In this document: piece after piece, positions 32,555 through 44,812 of the stretch | Layout: each line of letters opens with the position of its first letter | Numbering within the stretch: position 1 is the stretch's first letter | Source of the DNA: Micrasema longulum | Lineage: Eukaryota > Arthropoda > Insecta > Trichoptera > Brachycentridae | Direction of reading: 5' to 3' | DNA length: 64,000 nucleotides | Assembly (NCBI GenBank): GCA_022494885.1 | Contig: JAGVSM010003697.1 | Location: forward strand, 84,842-148,841 | The notes under the pieces: model-generated | The model's database searches: none | What the model was told of the DNA's origin: nothing | What the model saw: only the letters and a program-made list of their open reading frames with translations | Made by a program: the position numbers and the translations under genes

Positions 32555-33270
32555 TATTACCCTTTCGCTCCAAACTCAAGTGGCTTCATTTTTATTGGCG
32601 CATAAACTTTTAATCTCTCTCAATTCTTTATAATATTCTTCACAACCATTGCGCTCCAAAATATCTTGCTGAGAATTTTATTTACCTTTCTGATCGTGGT
32701 CTTACGCTTAGCTCTTCTCAGGAGAGAACACTTTCCATTCCTCGACATAGCACATCATTTTTCAGCTATTCCTTTTCCGTCCAAGCTGACTTTGGAATGA
32801 GCTACCTCTTCATATGAAAAATGCACCTTCTCTAGCCACTTTTAAGAAACGCCTGAAACATTATTATATATTCCCAAAATCCTAAACTCCCTGAATTTTA
32901 CTTGTTTTTTAAAATAATATTTTTTTATCCCCTTTTCTTTCCTTTGTTCCTCTTTCTCTCTCCTTCTTAACTCAATATCTGATTCCACATTCCTCATCAT
33001 TTAATATGTATAACATAATTTACTTTAAAAAAAAAGTTAACATGTGCAAGCCTTATTTCTGCCAATTAAAAAACAGCTGTTAGTTTTAATCAATTAAGTT
33101 AATTTTATTATATGTATGTATCTTTTGATATATATTTATGTTTTTTTAGTACAAAATTTGGACCAACTCTTCTTTTAACCAGTCTGTTTTTTTGTTGACT
33201 GGAAGATATTGCTTTAAGCAATAAGTCCGCCAAAGTACGTATTCTTGCTACTTGAAGTTTTAAATAAATA
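32555..33270 (+). pseudogene. LINE 3' end (CR1/L2/Jockey-like C-terminus)
   Basis: Plus-strand frames read LPFRSKLKWLHFYWRINF (about 32568), LSILYNIL..H..APKYLAE, then LWNELPLHMKNAPSLATF and KKRLKHYYIFPKS ending near 32885. The LWNELP...SLATFKKRLK closure is typical of LINE C-termini. A 3' untranslated part follows to about 33270 with TTGACTGGAAGATATTGC and GCAATAAGTCCGCC, also seen in diverged form at 26.54 and 55.06 kb. Confidence 0.8.
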
Positions 33271-33455
33271 ATTTATATACAACAAGAAGGTGACTCCTAC
33301 AGCTCCAACGATTTTGTTCCAGCTCACAAAATTACATTTTTAAAGATTTGTTACTTTAACAACGGTAAAAACGTACAGGAAAAACTCGTTAAAGTTTATT
33401 TTAGTATATTATGTTTTTGTTTTTAAGCCATATTTATTTTTATATTGTATTTCAG

Positions 33456-33522
33456 ATTGAGGGTCCTGCGGGAGAATTGCAAGATGTGGACACCTCACAC
33501 ATATACCACGGTGAACTATTGG
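33456..33522 (+). CDS. kuz: Kuzbanian/ADAM10 prodomain, short second visible exon
   Basis: This is a 67-bp exon between a TATTTCAG acceptor and a GTATGT donor. It holds 22 full codons plus one base, so it takes phase 0 from the exon before and passes phase 1 on. The peptide ends DVDTSHIYHGELL. The DTSHIY...G block is strongly conserved in ADAM10/Kuz prodomains and directly follows the KRD..TFS..IK block of the previous exon, as in the family. The exon is too short to find by ORF length; it was recognised by peptide match, splice sites and phase together. Confidence 0.92.
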
Positions 33523-33880
33523 GTATGTTATTCCATTATATTATACTTCACATTCAACATTAGCTTCCTGCCTGGTCAAAATTATTTTTAATTATGACAC
33601 CGAAACAAAAAAAATATGAAAATACGAAGAGACGTTAAAATATTTATCGGTGTTTGTTGATTCGATTGGTTCGTCGAATACGAGTACATGTTACCGACGA
33701 TTTTTTTTCATCAAGTTTTCAACAATTGGCTACCTGTACATAATATGTCGTCCATCATCAATAAATCATGTTTTCAAATGCAATTTATGTTATTTATGGA
33801 TGATTTTTTATAATGTAATTTTATTGAAACTTGGTAATTTGTAAATTATGTTTTATTTTTTTTCCGAAACTAATCAGCAT

Positions 33881-34159
33881 GGCAAAACCCTCATTGTACT
33901 CGTAATAGGGCGCCACAGTTGTAGAGATGGCATTTCGCCATATTGCATAGAACAAAAGAGTTTCAAATCATTGTTTTAGTTTTCGGTTTAACAATAAACG
34001 TGTAACGGAGGGTTTCGGTTTACGCTTGCATTTGCGTTTTTCGACCTGAGTACATATGTTTTGTTGTAAGCTGATTTCGTGATTGATAATTCTAGAATGA
34101 TTTTGTCTGTATGGGCGGCTCTACAGCTGTGGCGCCTTATTACTCCGAGGTAAAACCAT
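33881..34159. mobile_element. TIR element (MITE) in the kuz intron
   Basis: The left end GGCAAAACCC...CGTAATAGGGCGCCACAGTTGTAGAG (33881-33926) and the right end CTCTACAGCTGTGGCGCCTTATTACTCCGAGGTAAAACCATT (about 34119-34159) are imperfect inverted repeats of about 45 bp. The interior has no open frame of note. Confidence 0.7.
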
Positions 34160-35264
34160 TATAAATTGATTCGTAAAAAAAATTGAAACTTAACATACAC
34201 TTTTTGTTTATTTTAATTTTAATTCAGTCATAGGATGGGAGGTCTCACGAAGCCGAAACATAATGAATTAAAAAGAAAAATTGTTGAAAACTTTAAATAA
34301 AGAAATTAGTTAATATATTGAAGTTTTATTAATTGATGTCACAACAAAAAATAACAACTTTTTTGAGAAGCAAATGCACGCGTTTCTGTTCAAATATTCA
34401 TCAATCTCGATAAACTCCCTAGGGGGTAAAATCTTTTAACTTGTGGACTTGTCTAAAAAGTCTGGAGATACTCTAATATTATTGGTTAAAGGTTATACAT
34501 TTGAATATCAATTCTATTGACCTCTTTTCACCCTTTTCCTTATTGTTTTTTTTTACTCATCCTGTGTTTGTTAATCAGTCATAGAGAGGCACCTTGCTAC
34601 GTCGTTTTTGTGGATGTTTCTTGATTTCATTGTTAGCAGTTTTTATACGATTATCAATCAAACTCCTCGGTACTTTTGTTTATCGATGAAAGCGCTCGAT
34701 ATTAAACCAAGAAGTTCCATTGATGTTTTGTATCGAAATTATAATTAATAATACATTACCGCCCAGTAAATATTTTTTTTAACTTACTATATTTTAGTTA
34801 TTTGATAGATAAAATATAGTATATGAAAGATGGGCGATTCTATAATAAATAATATAAATATGTTTTTTGTAGGTCTTGGTAACAAACTCAAACATCCACC
34901 TAAAAATAGCTATGTAATCAATTAGAATTATTTAATTTTAAATAAAAAACTTTTCACAAACTATTTTCAACCAAAATTTCGCCGTCTTCAATCGGGGAAT
35001 CCAAACAATTTCCATCATATTGTTTGAAAAAAAGCCGTAGAAAACTTTTGCCTTTATTGTTTTGTTTTAATCATTTATTAAAAATATTTACGGAAACCAG
35101 GTTCCTATGATACCGGCATCGTCAGATGTGTGATCTCTGGAAAATTTAAAAAAAGTAGTCAAAGCTTTAAACGCGCGTTTTTTAAAAAAATTAAAATTCG
35201 ATCCCTCCAAGGAATTTCGGTAAAACATCGAAATAAATATCTATTCCTCTACTTAGTTTTATCG

Positions 35265-35518
35265 TCATTCACTTTCCGCACCTAATGTTGCATAAGGCAC
35301 TGCATTAGTACACCAACCGCAGCGTATCTTGATCATTTATGTTACATGAAGGTAAGATGATCAGTCTTAAGCTTCAGGTGCCAGTCCAGGGACTTTGAAA
35401 TATTCTAATGTAAAAACGCCTTTTTAAATAAATATTTCACGTCAACCATGTCGGGAATCGAACCCGAGACCTCTTGCATGGTGGGCACACGCGCTGACCA
35501 CTACGCCACGAGGCCGAC
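35265..35518 (-). mobile_element. SINE-B, full copy
   Basis: Read in reverse: head GTCGGCCTCGTGGCGTAGTGGTCAGCGCG, B box GGGTTCGATTCCCGACATGG, body with AGTCCCTGGACTGG, and end GTGCGGAAAGTGAATGACG. Confidence 0.85.
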
Positions 35519-35849
35519 AATAATTTTATAACCAACGAATATTGTGTTACCCGGCAAAGTTTCTGTAATGATATCTACAATATATTTTTTTGGAAAAAAA
35601 TTAGTACAATACTTTACCTCCAGACCTAGTGAATCTCTGTATGCCAATTTTCACTTTATTTTCTTTTTCAAGTCCGTGAAAATTAGTCACCTTTTAGAAT
35701 TGTTTATGGCCATCGCAATAAAAAACTTTAATGGCCTTACCCTTGTATAAGAAACTTAACATTTAGGATTACACTTTAAAATAGGTTTCTACCGTTTACC
35801 TTTTATTTAAAAAATATTTTTTATAGCATTGATAATCAATTAAGTATAA

Positions 35850-36045
35850 TTAATATTTAAAGCATTAACTTTGTGGTCAAATATTTTACTAACTGTTAAT
35901 AAATATTTATATATAACCACTTACCGACTTTTCTATGTCTATCGCTTTCCTGACGAAGAGACGGGTACGTCTCGAACCGGTAGACATAGAAAAGTTGGTA
36001 AGTGGTTATATACAAATATTTTATAACATTTAGTAAATAGGAATT
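35850..36045 (+). mobile_element. HH1 inverted-repeat element with hammerhead-like core
   Basis: The outer arms ACTTTGTGGTCAAATATTTTACTAACTGTTAATAAATATTTATATATAACCACTTACCGACTTTTCTATGTC and their inverse at 35983-36035 surround a core: CTGACGA (35950-35956), an extra A, stem II GAGACG / GGTA / CGTCTC (35958-35973, perfect), GAA (35974-35976; one A short of GAAA), CCGG (35977-35980), TA, GACATAG. The left arm meets the core at ATCGCTTTC, a truncated inverted copy of the core's GAAACCGGT side. Confidence 0.7.
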
Positions 36046-36959
36046 GTTTAATGACTGAACGTCTACATGTGTTTTTTATGTTCCAATGCAAAATCGATTT
36101 AAACCCTGCAATTTGTGTTAGATTTGTAATGCCGTAGGTATTAGTTATTATTTGTCCCGACTTAACACGGAATTTTCTAACAAGTCAGGACATAAAATAT
36201 TATAATTGTGCTTTGATAAAATTGTGTATTGTGTGCACTAAATAAATAAATTATATGAAAGTAAAATTAGGTGCTATTAATTTTACAAATAAAATGTATT
36301 TATTTATTTACTTAAACGTCATAAAAATAAACAAGACTATACGGGCATAAACATAATACACTGAGTGTTCGTTTTAGTTAAATTAAAAATATAATTTTTA
36401 ACTATATGTATTTGTATATATTATTGTTGCTAAGTTATATACCACACGTGGGGTGAAATATTTATTTTGCAACTGGACTGTATCTTAAGCAAAAAAAACT
36501 ATTCATTTTCAAACACATGCTTTTTCACGTACTGAAATGATTTTAAAGCCAAATTTATGAAAGTGAAAGAACCTAGAGTTGTATTGTACTAATGACGAGT
36601 AGTAACAGGTGTACTTGTACATCATGCTGAGAAGTAAAAATACCTCATAAAGTTAAGTACCTTCTGAAATAATAAGAGCGATTAATTTAAATTAAGAATA
36701 ACTCCACATTTCGGTAAATTTGTTTATTTGAATTCATGTCTATTAGCTAAATTCGTTACACATTGTAAATATTGTTTTACTCTCATTTAACATTTGTAAA
36801 TATTGTATGTTTTGTTTATGGCTAAAATTACCAAGAATGGTAAACGCCATACTATTATTTTTTTTAATACGAAAAATAAATAAGTTGATGAGTAGAAAAT
36901 TTAGTCAACTTTTAAACCAACTGAAATTAAATGTATTCATTTTACCGTTGTTTTGTGTT

Positions 36960-37510
36960 CTGCATAGTTAATATAAGTTATTATGTTTTATTGGAACACA
37001 TTGATAAATAAATATATTGAAATGCCGTCTTGCACTTGTGCATTTCTCTTTGAGCTTCCGGAAGTAATCGCTTTGTTGATTTTCATAATTCGCCATTAAC
37101 CATCCCCGTATCTGCTGCACTCGTGACCCGAACACGTAACAACAACGGATAGCAATTAGCGCCCATAGCACTAGAGACATTATTCAAATTTCCGCCTAAG
37201 AGCCGCGTCCTTCCGTCCTTCGGGGTATTTTTCATTACAAACGCTTCATCCTGCATAAGTTATTTCCAAGTTACGAAATTGCGCTCATTTGCATTGCATC
37301 ACTTAGCCGAACTAGCGAGGGCGGGAGCGGGAGCGGGAGAGAATAAATTCCTAAATATTCCGCTGCACGTTTTAATGAGGGGAATACTTCCGGAAGCGTA
37401 TCCCGGACTGAAATGTTTTCGGATTGCGGAATACACCGCGCGTCCCGTTGTCTAGCGGGATTCGCCCTTATTATATGGGACGCCATAAATTGGTCGTACA
37501 AGCGGGGGCC
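36960..37510. other. less AT-rich, apparently single-copy intronic block
   Basis: This tract is visibly richer in GC than its surroundings, matches no repeat in the window, and carries the octamer-like ATTTGCAT (about 37287), repeats of CTTCCGGAAG (about 37049 and 37388) and a GGGAGC run at 37320-37340. No splice-bounded kuz-like peptide was found. It could be a conserved non-coding or enhancer element of kuz. This is inference from composition only. Confidence 0.3.
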
Positions 37511-37789
37511 AGGTACATTAACATAAAAGTCAACCCAGAATAATATGAAGTAGGCTGTATAAAGGAACTGTACGTAAACATACCTGTCCTGTGTACAAGT
37601 ACTGTATTGTTTGCTTTATTCACATCCTCGTGCAGCAGTGAATAAAAAAAACACCGTATTTACGGCCATTGCGCATTATCTTCATTTTTGTATTTAATTA
37701 TTTTTTTCAAACCTTATTGTTTTGGTATTATTTTATAATTCTATTCTCTTATTTCCTGTATTGTTCTTATTTCATAATTTTATCCGGAA

Positions 37790-37975
37790 GAACCATCCCT
37801 GTTACCGCCCTCCTTTACAAAATAATCAATAACAACTTAGATTGCAACTGCTTGAGAAAATTAAAATTCGTATCCCTCAACGTCCAACTCGGCTGCAACA
37901 ATTGTTTCATGTTGGTGTATTTCAAGCACAAATAACAATGGGAATGCATCTATTCCCAGAATTCTAAATTATTAT
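37790..37975 (+). pseudogene. possible LINE C-terminal fragment
   Basis: Plus-strand coding gives a LLYKIINNNLDC block, then RPTRLQQLFHVGVF and, after a frameshift, STNNNGNASIPRILNYY, which resembles Jockey-like closing motifs (FRTN...NAP..R....YN). It is weak and broken. Confidence 0.4.
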
Positions 37976-40324
37976 TCCAATTTTTTTCTGAAATCGATTT
38001 ATTCATATTTCCTCACTCTTAACAGCTTTAAAGAAAATGCTTGAACCTTAATTGCTAATAATAATTATAATTTAATCTAACTGTACCTATTTCAGTTTCA
38101 GTGCTGCAGAAAAGCGTTTATTTTGTATTTTTAAACACATATTAAAATTAGTTACCCACTAAGTCTAAAAACTTTTCGGTAAGACACATTTTTTTAAAGA
38201 CGGCTTTATTTTGCACAATTTTATACTATACACATTTATTTATTACCTTTTAACGGACACTATAAAGTATTTAGCAGATATTTCTTCGGTTTTTTTTTCA
38301 ATTGGAGATCTTTCATTTTAATGACAGTTTGCGGAGATCATTAAACAACCTTGGAATAACGCAATTTAATGTTCGTTCGTTCCGATGTAATTTGTAATTC
38401 GGGGAACAACCAGGGAACCGTTAGTTTTTAATCTAGTTTTATTAAAAGGGGTTTTACATACTTTATTTTTGTATGCTTTCATTTTATATTTATTTTCTCT
38501 TGTTTGAAAGAAGAAAGGAGGGTAGGCTGATCTGGGTTTACTCCGTATGGATCCCCTTGCGAAAGATTTTTAAGACCGAGTAAACAAAAAAAAACTTTTT
38601 CGTTTCCATTTCTTTAGCAGGAGACTGCTGCGAGATATTGCATAGATTTAGAGTTGTCCAGATGTTTATTGAAATAAATGTATGTTTATGTAATAATATT
38701 AAATTTTTATTTTTGCTATTATTTAATTATGTACATGCTTCCACTTTTCATTATGTTGTATCCCAACTCAACACAGGGCCCTTGGCCTCATAGAGTTTAG
38801 GTTACATAAATTTAAAAAAATATTGTTATGTTTATTTTTTATATAAGTGGAATGATACGGAGTGGCTTTTCACGGGTACGCTTTTTTTATTTTTTGTCAT
38901 TGTTTTTGGCCATATATAGAAAACTATAATTGACCTATAATTTTGGTTTATTTGTAAATATTGTATTTTTTTATTAAAATGGCTATTGTTTTCTTTTCAC
39001 AAATAAAATAAAAATGTGCACCATTATGTATCTTGTGCGTGCTCGCGCTTATGTGGTTTATTCCCGTGTTACATAATATATTTAAAATACACGATGCATT
39101 ATTCCCACCTTGTGATATTACATCAGTAAATATTGCAAGAAATCCTTGACAATTCGATTTTTTTTCCAAAATAAAAAACGGTGAAGGTATTCGTCACGAA
39201 ATTCGAAAATAATATTTCTTCCAAGAAGAAAATATCTAATGGATACATTTTATCTCGTGAATATCAAAGGAATACGACGAACTTTTTGTAGGGAGGTCTT
39301 CCCTTAATGAGGAAGTTCATTTATCGTCGGCGTCGCTAGTATTAGTAAAGAAACTCTTTCTGTGCTAAAATAAGGATAAAGGAATATTTTCCTCCGATAT
39401 GATCGAAGCAATTTGCTCTATTTTCACTTTATAGCGTTACTTCGTACAAAGCGCTACGTACTTAACTTCTTTGTTATGACAGTCATTATTTTTGTATTCA
39501 CGATGTTACTAAGTTATTGTAAATTTTCTTTTGAAATCTTTATAAAAATTTACAATGATTTCTCTAAATGGTGTCAGTGTCAAATCTCGCGTAGGTATTG
39601 TAAACTATTGTACTGTAACTACGAGTATGTCACAATAATATGAGATATTTTAAGCTGGTATTGTGTATGTGGATTCCGCAATACCTTTCTTTTAATTCCA
39701 ATAAATATGGTAATTCAGCAGCGCTCCTAGACTACCCATAAATTACCTGACATATCCCACCAAATGCACAAGGATGAATAACATTACATTTTTGCATCTT
39801 TCTACAATAAATTTGCCTCATGAACGTTAACAAGGTTTTTCAATTTTCCGGGCAGTTAGCTCTTTTATTGGGCACCAGAGAAAACGTGGTATTCCAGATG
39901 TTAAATAAGGTCAAATAACTATGAGACAAAAAGTAAATTGGTCTCGATTCTTCGTTCAGAAATTATATGAATTATTCAGTTTGATACTCAAAAGCGTACT
40001 ATTTCAATGGAGATATTTTACTCTGAAAAATACATTGGACATTAATTCCCCTATCTTCATTATGTATGTACTTCTAAGGAATATATTTTTTTTCTCTAAC
40101 GACGCTTTGACTTTAACGTCTTAATTTACTCACCTTTTCTTTTGCAGTGATGTATTGCAAACCGTCCAGTCACTAAACTAAACATACTGAACCACTCTTC
40201 TAAACCTTGTGTGATTTTTTTTCTAATATTTTACAGCTGTACCTATATTGAATACATAAAATGTTAAAAATAAACAAAATACAATCATTAATTAGGTTAT
40301 TCGAAAGGCTTTTGTTTTTTTTAA

Positions 40325-40460
40325 CTAGTATTATTTACTAAATGTTATTAAATATTTGCATATAACCGCTTACCGACTTTGCTATGTCTAACGGTTTCGA
40401 GACGTACCCGTCTCTTCGTCTGGACACCAATTAAACCAACATGCAAACCAACATGCAAAA
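40325..40460 (-). mobile_element. HH1 element, copy with mutated hammerhead-like core
   Basis: Read on the minus strand: GGTGTC (40422-40427), CAGACGA (CTGACGA with T to A), extra A, GAGACG / GGTA / CGTCTC (perfect stem II), GAAA, CCGT (palindrome CCGG broken), TA, GACATAG, then the arm to AATATTTAATAACATTTAGTA at about 40330. Upstream GCATGTTGGTTTAATT repeats partly in tandem. Confidence 0.7.
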
Positions 40461-42100
40461 CCCACTATACACCTTCACCATAGATGTTGCACAAAAATAT
40501 AAAACCAACACGACATGCATTTTAATAAGCACATGCACTGATTAAATAATGAAAATACTCTCTTGTTTGAGATGAATGAAAAAAGTAGAGAAGATGGAGG
40601 GAGGGGAAAAGCTTAATAGGTTTTATAGGGTGACCATTACAGTGGAACATCGTAAAAAGGACTATATTGGAAGTTTGTTTGATTATTGATATTTTATTTA
40701 ACTATTTATTTACTACTATTATTTAACATCGGTTTCAAAGCAATTCTCATAAAATATAGTGTTGTATAAAATGTGGCACTACTATATTTTTTTATTTTTT
40801 ATTTATTACATTTAATCACCATTACCCATATTTTAGCTATTAGATTTTTTTTTAAAACTTATTTTTTATCGTTTCATAAAAGCTATTCGTATTTATTGAC
40901 TTAAAAACGGAAGATTTGCAAGATTGAGCTGAATCGTAGACCTATCACCTCTAAACACGAGCAGTTTGCTCACTTGGATAGTAGTAACGTGATAACTAAT
41001 ATGTGAACTACTTATCTACTGTTATTTATGATTATTTGTTTTTATTTTGTGTATATTTAAATTAAATTGATTTTAAAAATAAATATTATTTTATTTGTTT
41101 CTCTTTTTGAAGGGCCATTAAAACCTGTTTCTATTTCCCTTTTTGGAAAATCTACAAAACACGTAACATCTTCCTAGCATTAGTTATTCATTAAATTAGT
41201 TCCACACCTTAAATTCCACATGGTATAATTTAGTTCTCGGAAGGTCCTACCGCCCGCCATTTAATACTGTGTAATATTACTAGCAATTAGATGATATACA
41301 CTACTAAATACCAACTATAACTTTGTCTTCGGAGTTATGTGTATATGTATTTGATTGGTGGAAATAATCTAATTATGACTGTTTAGACATTCTGAAATAA
41401 CATTAATTTTTATTTACGGTAACATTTATGATATTGGTTAGTTTTTTATTTATGGCAAAGAAGGTCGCAGAATATTTTAAAGTCTTGCATTTTTTGTTTT
41501 TCCGTTTTCCAGATCATAACTCATAACGTTGTGGTTGAAAATGGGTTTGTTTGAATACCTAAATCGTTTAATTACTAAGCTTCGCCAACCAACACTTCGT
41601 TTTTTATGTATTTATTTTACAAAAACGGCATTAATTGCTTTTTACGTATAAGGATACATAAAGTGTAAAAACTTTGCATGCATTTTATAAAAAAAATGCA
41701 AAAAATATATAATAGTTAAAACAAAAAGTTGTTAGTTAAAACGCCAAGAATAGATTTATATAGCATACTAAAAAGTTCGCAAGACATTAATAATTATTTT
41801 CATCATTTCATCTACTGTGTATCTTGCTCTAGACATATTTATAATTACCTTTTTGGTGCCACTTTTAACCACCTTTCCGACCACATCCCTCTTACAAAAG
41901 TTTTAACCAAACCAGCATTTGAAATTTCTATGAATTAATGATTCACCACTCAAATTACACCGTAAAAGAAAAATAGAGTCAGTTCAAATTAATAAAGTTC
42001 CTCAATTTTACGTTAGTTAAACCACTTGTGTGAGAACATACGGAGTTCGATCCCTACACATGCAAAAAACATAAATAATAATTCATTTCATGTTGTATTG

Positions 42101-42346
42101 GTGGCCTCGTGGTGTAATGGTCAGTGCGTTTGCCTACCATGCAAGAGGTCTCAGTTTCGATTCCCGACATGTTTATTTAAAAAAGGTGTTTTTACACTAT
42201 AATATTTCATAGTCCCTGGACTGGTACCAGAAGCGTAAGCCTGATCATCTTACCTTAATGTAACAAAAATGATCAATATACGCTGCAATAGGTGTAATAA
42301 TGCAGTGCCCTATGCATCATTAGGTGCGGAAAGGGAATGATGATGG
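42101..42346 (+). mobile_element. SINE-B, full copy
   Basis: Head GGCCTCGTGGTGTAATGGTCAGTGCG, B box GTTTCGATTCCCGACATG, body with AGTCCCTGGACTGGTACCAGAAGCG and ATGATCAATATACGCTGC, ending GGAAAGGGAATGATGATGG. Confidence 0.87.
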
Positions 42347-42519
42347 ATTTTAGATCTTTCTTAATAAATAGTTACGCAATTTTTTATTTGATTTTGAAAT
42401 TATAATAATCATAAGCATAATCTATCATTCAATCAAATTGAATTTTCCTATTTACAATTAAATTGATATTTTAAGTAGTATCTCGGATGGCGAAAGATCT
42501 ATTTCTTATGCCGTTCATC

Positions 42520-42772
42520 ATAATTTTCCTACTCCCACCGAGTGGTGCATATGGCACTGCACTTGTACACCCCCTTTAAAGTATTTCACTTTGACCCTGC
42601 CAGGAATCGAACTCGGGATCTAAAGCATGGTTGACGCACTCGCCAACCACTACACCACGACGCGGAATTATTTCACTCGATTTCCTTTTTCAAGATTTTC
42701 ACCTGAAGTAGCCATCGAGTTGAAAACGCTCATCCATGGTTCTGGTTCTATTTCACACACATACACTGTACA
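42520..42772 (-). mobile_element. SINE-B, long 5' subtype, with internal deletion
   Basis: In reverse: a 5' extension (CTGTATGTG ... CGAGTGAAATAATTCCGCG), then the tRNA-like head and B box GAGTTCGATTCCTGGCAGG, then directly the 3' end block (GTGCAGTGCCATATGCACC). The middle of the body is missing. Confidence 0.75.
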
Positions 42773-44019
42773 TAACGGACACAATTGCTAATGCTGTTAG
42801 ATTAAGTTTTCTTGAGGTGAATTCGAAAAAATGATACCATGTAATCAAAGTGTCAAAGTTTATATTTCTGTAAATTATTTAAATATTAGTTAAATGGTTA
42901 AACCTGTTGATTGTCTAAATAAAAAGTTTTGCGAAATATCTAAACAAATTAAAAACAAAGTTAATCAATGAAACGGAATCTGATTACTGTTCGCTACCAA
43001 AATACAATGACTGCGCACTTTAATTACGTCCACTAAAGGGCCATTAATTCGAGAATGTTGATTATAAAAAGGTAAATTGGTGTTGATGACTTGCAGTATC
43101 TTAGTCAAGCACATGGCGAAATTGTTATTATTAGAGATTCACCTTTTCTTTCACTTTCTTACGCGTTTATGTAGCACACCATATTTTCCCAGTCAGCTGT
43201 CTAATGTGGAACAAATCATTTTAATTCTTGGTAGCTTATTTTTGTAAACTCACTTTCATCTGCTGTGTTTGTCCGTACGAATATCTGTAAGTACTCGTTT
43301 CTACGCTATTTCGGCTTGTCGAAAAATGTTGCGAGTTCTATCCATTTTCTTTTGTCGGATTTCTCAAAAACATTTCCAGAATTACCCTGCCTCCGGGGGA
43401 ATTAAGAAGCAGCATTAAGAAGGTAGCGTTCCTAATCATCGTAATATAGGAACATTTTTGTGAACTCCTTGTTATAGGCTTACGGACGGAAAGGTACGAG
43501 TATAATAAAACAATATTCTGTTGTGTTTACATGTTTTTTGTTCGGAAAAACGATGTTCTCTTTAATAATTATGTTTTAACAACTGAAATATGATCATTTT
43601 TTTATTAGCTTTACAATTAGTTTCAGCTCCTGATAAGAATTTTATTAGAAGATTGTAGTTTTTATTACATGGATTATGTATTGCTGTTTTAATTTTCAAT
43701 GCTTTAAACTTTTTTTTATTTTATTTTAATAGATTTACGGATAAAGTCCATTTTGAACGTATATTATAACGAAAACAATCATATACAGTAACATAATACT
43801 AGAAACACAAGAAACGCTTGAATTGTAATGTTGTGCCTGTCATGTAGAAGCCATCTGGGCGTATATAATAAATAAAATAAAATAAATAAAAAGAAAAAGC
43901 AAAGAAAGCCCTTCAGGTACCCCAGCGTCAAGTTATTTGAGGAATGTGAGATCTTATATATAAGGCAATTATATATTTTTATAATAATAATGTTTTTGAA
44001 AGCAAATCATTCTACCAAA

Positions 44020-44482
44020 TTCCAAAAGGAACACCCCCACTCTACCAGAAGCTAAACTAGAGGATGGGTCAAGGGGTGTACCACAAACTCTGAATTCGGG
44101 CAAAGAAATTTCAGGTTTCTGGGCCCCAAAATATTCAATTTGTTACCCGAACATTGCAAAACCATGACCCGGATTCAATTAAATAAATTGGTGAAAAATT
44201 GGTTACTGGGTTGAGGTAGAGAAAAATCGGAAAATTTACTCTAAAACATTCTTAAATAATAAATGGTATAAATTAATATTGTATAACTGTATAATAAATT
44301 TACCAGTAGGTAATATTTTTATTGTTTATTTTGCATAAAAATGTCTGCCTTAAAACAGGTTGTACCTAGTTAGGCAGACTAGACATTATCCAGAGAAATC
44401 TATTACCTAAGTGTGCATGTAGTAGATAAAGAAATTGTTATTTTTGTTAATAAACCATGATTATTATTATTATTATTATTAA
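44020..44482 (+). pseudogene. LINE 3' end with ATT-repeat tail
   Basis: Plus-strand frames around 44120-44210 read FWAPKYSICYPN and, after a shift, LPEHCKTMTRIQLNKLVKNWLL, a LINE-like closing motif (LP..I.....S.FK...K.WLL). The 3' part has CAGGTTGTACCTAGTTAGGCAG and ends AATAAACCATG(ATT)n at 44456-44480. The same tail lies at 44.69 kb (+) and 22.24 kb (-). Confidence 0.55.
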
Positions 44483-44486
44483 ATAC

Positions 44487-44812
44487 GACTTTGTTTTTAA
44501 CCACTAATTTAGTGGTTAAAAATAAAGTTGTTTTATTTATTTTATTATAATGAATAACCACAAAGTTAGTGCTTCAAATATAAACTTTATACAAATAAGT
44601 ATATTGGACAAACATTATGGGATCCAGGTTGATTATAGATATAAGGAAGGTATTGAGTATTAATTATATTTTTTACCCAAGTGTGTATGTAGTAGATAAA
44701 GAAATTGTTATTTTTGTTAATAAACCATGATTATTATTATTATTATTAAAGACAAATAAGTATAATAAAATAAATAAAACAACTTTGTTTTTAACCACTA
44801 AATTAGTGGCCC
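44487..44812. repeat. palindrome plus inverted/direct repeats at a LINE-tail hotspot
   Basis: ACTTTGTTTTTAACCACTA and its near-perfect inverse form a 20-bp-arm palindrome at 44487-44530. A segment of about 50 bp with the same TTTAACCACTAAATTAGTGG returns inverted at about 44757-44812. Between lie an HH1-like arm (ATAACCACAAAGTTAGTGCTTCAAATAT, 44552) and a second copy of the ATT-tailed LINE 3' end (44680-44745). Confidence 0.7.

Larger units (their letters stand above)
28088..33455 (+). other. kuz: kuz intron between visible exons 1 and 2 (5,368 bp)
   Basis: GT at 28088 and AG at 33455 bound a phase-0 intron. It contains a minus-strand SINE-A, two R1-like LINE tails in opposite orientations, a minus-strand Jockey-like LINE split by a hairpin MITE, a minus-strand SINE-C and a plus-strand LINE 3' end. 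I see no gene or clear repeat in 28260-28950, 30900-32030, 32210-32550 or 33280-33430. Confidence 0.85.

Noticed and set aside
34225..34275. Third hammerhead-like string (GGATGGGAGGTCTCACGAAGCCGAAAC)
   Set aside because: No CTGANGA core and stem II does not form, so it is not comparable with the HH1/HH2 cores.
35450..35518. Possible tRNA-Gly/Glu-like genes at SINE-B heads
   Set aside because: They repeat with a common body at many places and lack acceptor-stem pairing.
37669..37800. Hydrophobic open frame that might be a membrane protein
   Set aside because: The Phe/Tyr/Leu-rich peptide comes from T-rich sequence; only the part after 37790 has a LINE-like pattern.
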